A stretch of DNA of 64,000 bases, taken from assembly GCF_037977055.1 (NCBI RefSeq), contig NZ_CP150274.1, positions 3,968,001 to 4,032,000 of the forward strand. Direction: 5' to 3'. The DNA comes from Paenibacillus sp. FSL K6-1096. GTDB taxonomy: Bacteria; Bacillota; Bacilli; Paenibacillales; Paenibacillaceae. The notes under the pieces were generated by a model. It saw only the letters and a list, made by a program, of their open reading frames with translations, was not told the origin of the DNA and ran no database searches. A program made the translations under genes and the position numbers. Of this stretch, positions 34,493-41,468 are shown piece by piece (within the stretch, counting starts at the first letter, position 1; each line of letters opens with the position of its first letter).

Positions 34493-35372
34493 GCTGCCGC
34501 TGCCGGAAGATTTCGACCTGGATGCCTGTCTGGAATACATGAACCGCTCGCCGCTGGAGTGTCTGTTCCGCACGGACGAGGCAGGGGTAACACGGTTGTT
34601 CCGGCTGGCGGGCGGCCCGGTCCTGATCCGGTTGAGCGTGTCCGAAGAGCACAGGCTGAACGTAACCCGGCTGCATGGTGCGGTTCCATCTGTGCCTGAG
34701 CAGGAATGGCTTGCCCGCTACATTGTGGAATGGTTCGATCTGGACCGTGATCTTGCCCCGTTCTACAGGCTGGCGGCAGCGGACCCACTGCTCGGGCCGC
34801 TGGCCAGCGAGCACCGGGGGCTGCGGATCATCGGCATCCCGGATCTGTTCGAGGCGTTATGTTGGGCGATTCTGGGCCAGCAGGTGAATCTGGCTTTTGC
34901 CTACAGGCTGAAGCAGCGCCTGACCGCAGAATACGGGGAGGCGCTGGAATGGGAGGGGCAGACCTACTACCGTTTTCCCGGACCGGAGGTATTCGCGGGG
35001 GTGCAGCTTGAGGAATTATGCGCTCTGCAGCTGACCCGCAGCAAGGCGCAGACGATTCTTACAGTCGCCGGGCTGATCGCAGCCGGAGAACTAAGCCGGG
35101 AGGAGCTGCTGGCGCTCCCGTCCCCGGAGGCCGCCGAGCAGCGATTGCTTCAGATCCGCGGGATCGGCCCGTGGACCTCACAGTATGTGCGGATGCGCTG
35201 CCTGCGCGATACGTCCTCTTATCCGGTCGGCGATGTCGGCCTGCAGAACGTGATCAAGCATCTGACCGGCATGGACCGCAAGCCGACACCGGCAGAACTG
35301 CTTGATCTGGCCCGGCCGTGGCAGGGCTGGGAGGCCTACGCCACGTTCTATCTGTGGCGGGCATTATATTAG
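34473..35372 (+). CDS. alkA: DNA-3-methyladenine glycosylase II
   Basis: 299 residues. The helix-hairpin-helix is 'LQIRGIGPWTSQYVRMRCL' (about 226-244) and the catalytic Asp254 lies in 'VGDVGLQ'. It removes 3-methyladenine and other alkylated bases. The N-terminal AlkA domain (about 1-110) is present. It overlaps adaB by 20 bases and is followed by a terminator, so it ends the adaptive-response operon. The gene order adaA-adaB-alkA combines two neighbouring units of B. subtilis into one. Confidence 0.94.
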   Translation: MNDLLFELPLPEDFDLDACLEYMNRSPLECLFRTDEAGVTRLFRLAGGPVLIRLSVSEEHRLNVTRLHGAVPSVPEQEWLARYIVEWFDLDRDLAPFYRLAAADPLLGPLASEHRGLRIIGIPDLFEALCWAILGQQVNLAFAYRLKQRLTAEYGEALEWEGQTYYRFPGPEVFAGVQLEELCALQLTRSKAQTILTVAGLIAAGELSREELLALPSPEAAEQRLLQIRGIGPWTSQYVRMRCLRDTSSYPVGDVGLQNVIKHLTGMDRKPTPAELLDLARPWQGWEAYATFYLWRALY

Positions 35373-35373
35373 A

Positions 35374-35418
35374 ACGAAGCCCTGTTCCGCCGGATTCCGG
35401 TGGACAGGGCTTCGTTTG
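35374..35418 (+). terminator. Intrinsic terminator after alkA
   Basis: ACGAAGCCCTGT pairs with ACAGGGCTTCGT and is followed by TTG. The stem is strong and starts at the stop codon. A family A array begins 10 bases later. Confidence 0.8.
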
Positions 35419-35427
35419 CGTTGCGAA

Positions 35428-35704
35428 TGTATGCGGAAAACCGAATACAATTGGACTGTGCGCTCCACGTAGACCGAATGTATGCGGAAAACCGAATACA
35501 ATTGTACTATGCGAGCCACGTAGGCCGAATGTATGCGAAAAACCGAATACAATTGGACTATGCGCGCCACGTAGGCCGAATGTATGCGGAAAACCGAACA
35601 CAATTGGACTGTGCGCGCCACGTAAATCGAATGTAATCGAAAAACCGATTACAATGGACGCCGCGATGGCTGATGAGCCGAATGTAATCGAAAAACCGAT
35701 CACA
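35428..35704 (+). repeat. 51-bp palindrome array, family A, locus 2 (six units)
   Basis: Six cores begin at 35428, 35479, 35530, 35581, 35632 and 35683, each exactly 51 bases apart. The first four have arms TGTATGCG(G) and CCGAATACA (the fourth CCGAACACA). The last two have TGTAATCG with CCGATTACA or CCGATCACA. The variable parts between cores are alike (ATTGGACT…CGCCACGTAGGCCGA). In the fifth unit the arms pair perfectly around AAAAA. As at locus 1, the array follows the terminator of a metabolic or repair operon in the same direction. Confidence 0.87.
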
Positions 35705-35804
35705 TTGGCCCGCGCGCAGGCACAGGGCTGTGGAGCATAGTGTTCCCCCTAATGTGTGTTTTCCCCAATTCCCATCGCCCCAATGTTACCTCAACTCCCC
35801 AGCC

Positions 35805-36230
35805 TCACCGCTCCCTCATCGTAAAGATCTGGAAGCATACCCCGAACTTATCAGTAACCATGCTGTAAGCGGGACTGTAATAGGTGGGGGCCAGCTCGAT
35901 ATCGACGGTTCCGCCTGCCTTCAGCGCGGTATACAGTTTCTGCGCTTCATCGGCGGTAGCCACCGAGAGGCATACATTGATGCTGTTGCCGCGGCTGCGC
36001 GGCATTTCCGGCTCATAATCTGCTACAAAGAATTTGCTGTCTCCCGCCAGCAGCACGGCATGGGCAATCCTTGCTTTTTCCTGCTCCGTCATCGGCTTCT
36101 CCGGGTTCTGCGGGCCTTCGCCCACCGTTTGTTTGAACAGCACCTTAGCGCCCAGCGCCTCCTGATAAAAGGCAATCGCTTCTCCGGCAGACCCGTCCAC
36201 CAGAATATAAGGGTTCACTTGCAGATTCAT
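35805..36230 (-). CDS. VOC-family (PhnB-like) protein
   Basis: 141 residues from ATG 36230, behind GAGGAGCG; the frame runs further upstream into the WYL regulator promoter without a site. Motifs of PhnB/3-dmu-9_3-mt-type glyoxalase-fold proteins are present: 'PYILVDGSAGEAIAFYQEAL' near the start, 'HAVLLAGDSKFFVADYEP' in the middle, 'DKFGVCFQI' at the end. Function of this subfamily is mostly unknown. It is divergent from the WYL regulator at 36346, which may control it. Confidence 0.88.
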   Translation of the reverse strand: MNLQVNPYILVDGSAGEAIAFYQEALGAKVLFKQTVGEGPQNPEKPMTEQEKARIAHAVLLAGDSKFFVADYEPEMPRSRGNSINVCLSVATADEAQKLYTALKAGGTVDIELAPTYYSPAYSMVTDKFGVCFQIFTMRER

Positions 36231-36345
36231 GTCACATTCGCTCCTCGGAATATTATTTGCCTTGGCTAACCGGCTATGGTTATAGTGTAAGCTGTAATAG
36301 TGACAGGTTCTGTCATAGTTAAAATATTTATAAGGAGCGAACACC

Positions 36346-37323
36346 ATGCCGAAATCCAAAAGGCTGCTGGAGCTGATGATGACGGTCAACCGCAAGCGCA
36401 GATTCACCGTCAGGGAGCTGGCCGAAGAGTTCCAGGTCTCTGCCCGGACCATTCTCCGCGACCTGCAGGAATTGGGGGAGCTGGGCGTGCCGCTCTACTC
36501 TGAAGTAGGGCCGCACGGGGGCTATCAGGTGCTGAAGGAGCGGATTCTGCCGCCGATTGCGTTTACGGAGGGGGAGGCGGTGGCGATTTTTTTTGCGAGC
36601 CATGCGCTGCGCCATTACAAGTATCTGCCGTTCAAGGAGGAGTCCTTGTCAGCTCTGCATAAATTCTATAACTATATGCCCGGCGATGTCCGCGACCGGA
36701 TCGATGAGATGAAGAACAGGATCGATTTCCTGACTCCGGAGCGGCAGGCGGAATTCCCGTATCTCTCCCTGCTGCTGGAGGCGTCCACCGGGCAGAAGGT
36801 GCTGCGGATCGACTATGAGTCGAAGGGACAGCGCCGGGAGCGGTGGATTCAGCCTGTAGGCATCTATGCCAGTAACGGCCTATGGTATTGTCCGGCGTAT
36901 TGCTTCCTGCGCGAAGGGTTTCGCGTCTTCCGCTGTGACCGGATCTACTCGGCAGGGTACGGGGAGCCGGGGCCGGAGGCGCTGGATCTGCGGCAGGTCC
37001 ATCTGGGCAACATGGCAGCGTTCAGCCGCCCGGCGCAGGAAGAAGCGGCAAGCCCCGTCCGGCTGGAGGTGGAGCTTGGGCGCGGAGGCGTTCAGGCTTG
37101 CGAAGCGGAGGTGTGGTCAAGGCAATTACTGCACATCCGTGAAGACGGCACGGGCTGGCTGGAGGGCGAGGTGCCGGGAAGCGACTTAAGCTTCTTCGCA
37201 CGGTTTGTGATCGGCCTCTGCAATGAGGCCACGGTACAGGAGCCGCCGGAGCTTAAGGCAGAGGTGAAGCGGATGCTGGCCGGTATGCTGGCAAAATACG
37301 ATGAGCAGGGCTCACGGTCCTGA
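36346..37323 (+). CDS. WYL-domain transcriptional regulator (DeoR-type HTH)
   Basis: 325 residues from ATG 36346. N-terminal HTH_11 (about 1-58: 'LLELMMTVNRKRRFTVRELA', 'ARTILRDLQEL'), WYL domain (about 135-220: 'KVLRIDYESKGQRRERWIQP', 'NGLWYCPAYCFLREGFRVFR') and a C-terminal WCX region. It belongs to the YafY/PafBC-like group, whose WYL domain is thought to sense nucleic acids or ligands. It is divergent from the VOC gene and its last 12 bases overlap the end of the convergent MocR gene. Confidence 0.92.
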   Translation: MPKSKRLLELMMTVNRKRRFTVRELAEEFQVSARTILRDLQELGELGVPLYSEVGPHGGYQVLKERILPPIAFTEGEAVAIFFASHALRHYKYLPFKEESLSALHKFYNYMPGDVRDRIDEMKNRIDFLTPERQAEFPYLSLLLEASTGQKVLRIDYESKGQRRERWIQPVGIYASNGLWYCPAYCFLREGFRVFRCDRIYSAGYGEPGPEALDLRQVHLGNMAAFSRPAQEEAASPVRLEVELGRGGVQACEAEVWSRQLLHIREDGTGWLEGEVPGSDLSFFARFVIGLCNEATVQEPPELKAEVKRMLAGMLAKYDEQGSRS

Positions 37324-38769
37324 AGTGGAAGTGGAGAGACTCCTGTGAGCCTGCCTCAGCCACACCCCGGCCAGCCGGCGGATGCCTTCATCGATCAGTT
37401 CTAAGGCGATTCCGGCAAAACCCAGGATGAATACGGGTTCATCCCGGTCCGGCTGATCCCACCACGTATAAGACATCGGAGTGACGCGGATGCCTTCTGC
37501 TTCTGCGGCAGCGGCAAGCTCCCTTGCGCTGCCTGCACCCGGCGCGGTCAGGGTCAGCAGCAGATGGAAGCCGGCGTCCGTTCCGCTGAGCACAGCGGCA
37601 TCGCCGAAATACTGCCTGACCGCACGCAGCAGCGCATCATGCTTGCGCTGGTAGAGCAGGCGCATCCGGCGCAGATGCTGCTCGAAATAGCCCCGCTCCA
37701 TGAAGTAGTGCAGCGCAATCTGATGCAGCCGTGAAGCTGAATGCTCCAGATACAGCTCGCTTCTCAGGCTGTGGTAACGCGGCAGCAGCTCCTCCGGCAG
37801 CACCATATAGTGAATGCACAGCGCGGGTGCCACAGACTGCGCGAAGCTGCACATGTAGATGACCGGGCTGCCCTCAGCAAGCCCCTGAAGCGCCGGAATC
37901 GGCCGCCCGTGATAGCGGAATTCCCCGTCATAGTCATCTTCAATGATATAGCCGCCCGTGGACCGGGCCCATTCCAGCAAGGCAAGGCGTTTGGTAATCG
38001 GCATCGCCATGCCCCGGGGGAACTGATGGGAAGGAGAGAGATACACCGCATCTGCACCGCTGCTATGCAGCTTCCCCAGATCCAGCCCGTCCTCCTCCAG
38101 CGGAATCGGCATGATCCTGTAGCCGCTGCGCCGGAAGGCTGCCGGAATCAGGTGATAGCCGGGGTCCTCAATGCCCAGGCTGCTCACCCGGCCCTCCAGC
38201 AGGAGGCACAGCAGTGAGCATAAGGTGTACTGGTCGCCTCCAATCACGATCTGCTCTTCTGTACAGTTCAGCCCGCGGAACCGCCGAAGATGGGCGGCGA
38301 TGCTGTGGCGGAGTGCAGGCTCGCCCTGCGGGTCGCCGTATTGGAGCAGGTCGGCATTCGCAAGCTGTTCCTGATAGAGACTGCGCCAGATCCGGTGCGG
38401 GAACAGCGAGAAGTCATTACGTGAGATGTGGAAATCATAAGCGAACCTCCGCGAATCGCGGGGCGTGATTGGACGGGCGGCCGGGCGCGGCCGCTCCCCG
38501 CTGTCCGCCGCACTGCCGCTGCTGTGGACCGGCAGAATATAGTAGCCGCTGCGCGGCCTGCTGGAAATGAAGCCCTCCGCCGCCAGCTGCTGGTAAGCCA
38601 GCTCTACCGGAGTGGCGCTGATCCCGCATAACGCCGCCAGGCGGCGGATGGAAGGCAGGCGTGTTCCGCTCTCCAGAGCCCCGCCGAGGATGGCTTTGGT
38701 GAAATATTCATAGAGCTGTATATAGTAAGGCACCCCGCTGTGTTCATCCAATTTCGGCACAAGCAGCAT
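37312..38769 (-). CDS. MocR/PdxR-type regulator (GntR HTH + aminotransferase fold) lacking the PLP lysine
   Basis: 485 residues. GntR winged HTH (about 10-80) joined to a fold-type I aminotransferase domain (about 110-470). Motifs are normal ('YGDPQGEPALRHSIAAHL', 'GYIIEDDYDGEFRYHGRPI') except at the PLP site. Where MocR proteins have 'FSKSLAPALRLGY', this one has 'FAQSVAPALCIHY'. The Lys that forms the Schiff base with PLP is Gln311. It may therefore bind PLP weakly, another ligand, or none. It is divergent from a GNAT gene, with a perfect inverted repeat between them. Confidence 0.9.
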   Translation of the reverse strand: MLLVPKLDEHSGVPYYIQLYEYFTKAILGGALESGTRLPSIRRLAALCGISATPVELAYQQLAAEGFISSRPRSGYYILPVHSSGSAADSGERPRPAARPITPRDSRRFAYDFHISRNDFSLFPHRIWRSLYQEQLANADLLQYGDPQGEPALRHSIAAHLRRFRGLNCTEEQIVIGGDQYTLCSLLCLLLEGRVSSLGIEDPGYHLIPAAFRRSGYRIMPIPLEEDGLDLGKLHSSGADAVYLSPSHQFPRGMAMPITKRLALLEWARSTGGYIIEDDYDGEFRYHGRPIPALQGLAEGSPVIYMCSFAQSVAPALCIHYMVLPEELLPRYHSLRSELYLEHSASRLHQIALHYFMERGYFEQHLRRMRLLYQRKHDALLRAVRQYFGDAAVLSGTDAGFHLLLTLTAPGAGSARELAAAAEAEGIRVTPMSYTWWDQPDRDEPVFILGFAGIALELIDEGIRRLAGVWLRQAHRSLSTSTSGP

Positions 38770-38806
38770 AGCATTCCCTCCATCTGTCCTTCTAAATATA
38801 ACGATT

Positions 38807-38828
38807 CTGTATATTTCATAGTATACAG
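38807..38828. promoter_or_regulatory. Inverted repeat between the MocR-type and GNAT genes
   Basis: CTGTATA and TATACAG, perfect 7-bp arms 8 bp apart. It lies over the -35 area of the acetyltransferase promoter, whose -10 is TATAAT at 38840, and 38 bases before the MocR start codon. A likely operator for the divergent regulator. Confidence 0.55.
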
Positions 38829-38873
38829 TTCTATATTACTATAATGGCAATTACAACATTGGGAGTGGACAGG

Positions 38874-39437
38874 ATGAACAGGCAATCCGCGCTTTTGACA
38901 GGCAAAACAATCCTTCTGCGCCCCCTCAACGGGGAAGACGCGGAAACGTATTACCATCTGTTCTACGGGGATGAGGTCCGCAGGCTGACAGGAACCAAGA
39001 AGCATATTACCAAAGAGCAAATCGAGCAGTATATCGCCCGTAAATCAGGGGATGATAGCTCCGTGCTGCTGCTGATTGCGCTGAAGGAGACCGGTGAGGT
39101 CATCGGCGACATCGCCATTCAGGATATTGATCCGCACAACCGGAACGCCAATCTGCGGATCGCCATCGGGGATGAGCGCCATCAGGGGAAGGGGTACGGG
39201 CGTGAGGCGCTGCTGCTGCTGCTGGACTACGGCTTCGGCATTCTAAATCTGCACAGAATTGAACTGGAGGTCTACAGCTATAATGCCCGGGCAACGCATG
39301 TCTATGAGTCCATCGGGTTTGTCCGTGAGGGCGTTCGCCGCCAGACGCTGTACTATAATCATGAATACCATGATGTCATTATGATGGCGATGCTGGAGAA
39401 TGAGTACCGGGCGCGTTATCTGAAAAAAGAGCAGTAA
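38874..39437 (+). CDS. GNAT-family N-acetyltransferase, RimJ/RimL type
   Basis: 187 residues from ATG 38874, preceded by GGGAGTGGACAGG; ATG 38844 is in frame but lies in the promoter. RimL-type features: 'LLRPLNGEDAETYYHLFY' start, acetyl-CoA loop 'ERHQGKGYGREALLLLLDYG' and the 'NLHRIELEVYSYNARATHVYE' strand-helix split after it. It acetylates an amine, possibly a protein N-terminus or an aminoglycoside-like or small molecule. It is probably controlled by the divergent MocR-type protein. Confidence 0.92.
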   Translation: MNRQSALLTGKTILLRPLNGEDAETYYHLFYGDEVRRLTGTKKHITKEQIEQYIARKSGDDSSVLLLIALKETGEVIGDIAIQDIDPHNRNANLRIAIGDERHQGKGYGREALLLLLDYGFGILNLHRIELEVYSYNARATHVYESIGFVREGVRRQTLYYNHEYHDVIMMAMLENEYRARYLKKEQ

Positions 39438-39454
39438 GGTCAAAAAAGGTCAAT
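39438..39454 (+). promoter_or_regulatory. CtsR box 1
   Basis: GGTCAAA-AAA-GGTCAAT is an exact match to the CtsR heptad repeat (RGTCAAA, 3 bases, RGTCAAA/T). It starts at the stop codon of the acetyltransferase, about 195 bases before hsp20. Confidence 0.75.
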
Positions 39455-39532
39455 TTTTTAAAAATGTTAAAATTTATACGAAAAACTTAGCCGAAATGCC
39501 GGATTTCCCCGGTTTTTCGGCTTATACGGGTT

Positions 39533-39561
39533 TTGTCATCCCCCGGGACCCGGACTATAAT
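39533..39561 (+). promoter_or_regulatory. Sigma-A promoter of the hsp20 operon
   Basis: TTGTCA, 17 bases, TATAAT. Transcription should start near 39568, just before CtsR box 2, so repressor binding would block initiation. Confidence 0.85.
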
Positions 39562-39571
39562 AAAGCCATAA

Positions 39572-39594
39572 GGTCAAATAAAGTCAAAGTCAAA
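39572..39594 (+). promoter_or_regulatory. CtsR box 2 with a third half-site
   Basis: GGTCAAA-TAA-AGTCAAA, followed at once by a further AGTCAAA (39588). It lies just downstream of the expected start of transcription. CtsR represses clp and other heat-shock genes in Firmicutes. Confidence 0.85.
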
Positions 39595-39631
39595 CCAAGA
39601 CCGAAAAAAGTCAATGAGAGGAGAATGGATT

Positions 39632-40102
39632 ATGTTTGATTTGGTTCCTTTTGGCAAACGCAGAGATGATGCTTTCGGTATGCTGGCGAAGTCGCTGAAC
39701 GAAGTGTTCAACGATGATTTCTTCTCGCCGCTGACCAGTCACGCTCTGTCCTTCCGGACCGATATCCGTGAGAGCGAAGGGGCGTATCTGATTGAGGCCG
39801 AGCTGCCGGGCTTCAAGAAAGAGGAAATCGACATCGATTACTCCAGCCCTTACTTGACGATCAAGGCGGTACGCAAGGAAGAGAACAGCGAGGAGAACAA
39901 GGAGCATCAGACCGTGCGCCGGGAACGGCGGTATGGCGAATATGTGCGCCGTTTCTACGTTCAGGATATTGACGATGAGGGCATCCGCGCTTCCCTGAGA
40001 GACGGGGTGCTGAGCCTGGAGGTGCCGAAGCGGCAGAAGTCCCAGGGCAAACGGATTCAGATTCAGGACGGCGGCAATGACTCTAACCCGCAGCTGCAGT
40101 AA
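39632..40102 (+). CDS. Small heat-shock protein, Hsp20/alpha-crystallin
   Basis: 156 residues from ATG 39632 ('MFDLVPFGKRRDD'), behind AGAGGAGAA; ATG 39614 is inside that region. The alpha-crystallin domain spans about 45-140 ('RTDIRESEGAYLIEAELPGF', 'GVLSLEVPK'), with a short flexible tail. It holds unfolding proteins in soluble form without ATP. With the DnaJ-like and ClpB proteins downstream it forms an aggregation-rescue set. The CtsR boxes upstream indicate heat-shock control. Confidence 0.95.
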   Translation: MFDLVPFGKRRDDAFGMLAKSLNEVFNDDFFSPLTSHALSFRTDIRESEGAYLIEAELPGFKKEEIDIDYSSPYLTIKAVRKEENSEENKEHQTVRRERRYGEYVRRFYVQDIDDEGIRASLRDGVLSLEVPKRQKSQGKRIQIQDGGNDSNPQLQ

Positions 40103-40399
40103 AAGAGGAAGCAAAGCTTCCAAGCCCGGCTGAAGCAGCCGACTATCGCGGGAACCCGGGCTAAGCGGCGGCGGCCGCAGCCTATCCGGTTCCCCGGGCG
40201 GCAGATGGAGTTCACCGGGCTTTTCATATAGCAGTTCATACCAGAGGCGCATTGTAGTGGGGATTCCGGCTATGATGCGTCTTTTCCCGGAGAAGCAGAT
40301 GAATGATCGTCCGTTCCGGGAATAGGCTGAATAGAGAGCGGTATTCTATAAGGTAAGGCATACAGGAAGTTTCCCATTATACGAGAGGAGGAGGTACCG

Positions 40400-41395
40400 G
40401 TGGCAGCCAACTATTATGATACGCTGGGTGTCGGCAGGCAGGCCTCGAAGCAGGAGATCAAGAAGGCTTACCAGAAGCTGGCCAAAAAATGGCATCCCGA
40501 CGTCAACAAAGCCCCCGAGGCGGAGGCGAGGTTCAAGGAAGCGGCCGAAGCCTACGAGGTGCTGGGCGATGAAGAGAAGCGCAAAATCTATGATGAGGAG
40601 CTTCGCTATGGAGCCGGATTCGGCGGATCGCGGGGGCAACGCGGCTCGGCCTCCTCCGCGTCATGGGAATCCCCGTTCGGCGCAGGCTGGGGCAGCGGAG
40701 CCGCATCCGGGGACCACTCCGGGGATGATATGTTCGGCATGTTCTTCGGCAGCCGTGGAGCGGCGGACCGCGCGGGCTTCAGCTTCTTCTCCGGCAGCGG
40801 CAGCGGCCGCCCGGGGAGAGGCCCGTGGGCCGATGAGTTCAGCACGATGCAGGCCCAGCTTGAGATTACGCTGGACCAGGCTTATAAGGGCGGAACGATC
40901 AGCGTCCAGGCGGCGGGGCGGAACCTCAACGTGCAGATTCCGGCACGCTCGGCCGAAGGAACAGTGCTCCGGGTGCCAGGCGGCGGCAGCGGAGCCGGGC
41001 AGGAGGGCGATTTGCTGATCTCGCTGCATCTGCTGCCGCATGACATCTATGAGCCGGACGGCGGAGATCTGCTCGCCACAGTGGAGATTGCCCCCTGGCA
41101 AGCGGTGCTGGGCGGGGAGGCCAAGGTGCAGCTGCCGGACGGCAGCAGCGTGAAGCTGAAGATTCCGGCAGGATCTAACAACGGCAGAACACTGCGCCTC
41201 TCCGGCAAGGGCCTGAAACGGCTGGACGGGACAAATGGCGATATTCTGTTCCGGCTGGAGATTGCCGTTCCGCCTGCGGTCTCCGAGGAGGAGAAGAAGC
41301 TGTACCGCCAGCTCGCCGAGGCCAGCGGCTTCCAGGCAGGAGCCAAGCGCAATAGTTCCGGCGGTACACAGCGGACCAAAGCGGCTACAGGGTAA
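40400..41395 (+). CDS. DnaJ-like co-chaperone without zinc finger (CbpA/DjlA-like)
   Basis: 331 residues from GTG 40400, behind GAGGAGGAGG. J domain 1-70 with the Hsp70-activating HPD in 'KWHPDVNK'; a Gly/Ser/Phe-rich stretch (about 75-145); two DnaJ C-terminal substrate-binding domains (about 150-320). The four CxxCxGxG zinc modules of true DnaJ are absent, so it is a class B protein like E. coli CbpA. It sits between hsp20 and clpB, about 300 and 75 bases apart, and probably delivers Hsp20-bound clients to DnaK and ClpB. Confidence 0.93.
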   Translation: MAANYYDTLGVGRQASKQEIKKAYQKLAKKWHPDVNKAPEAEARFKEAAEAYEVLGDEEKRKIYDEELRYGAGFGGSRGQRGSASSASWESPFGAGWGSGAASGDHSGDDMFGMFFGSRGAADRAGFSFFSGSGSGRPGRGPWADEFSTMQAQLEITLDQAYKGGTISVQAAGRNLNVQIPARSAEGTVLRVPGGGSGAGQEGDLLISLHLLPHDIYEPDGGDLLATVEIAPWQAVLGGEAKVQLPDGSSVKLKIPAGSNNGRTLRLSGKGLKRLDGTNGDILFRLEIAVPPAVSEEEKKLYRQLAEASGFQAGAKRNSSGGTQRTKAATG

Positions 41396-41468
41396 TAAAG
41401 GAATATAACGCCGCTGCTTACCGGCGGCATCCTATACTAACGAATGGAATGGAAGAGGCGATGAATCT

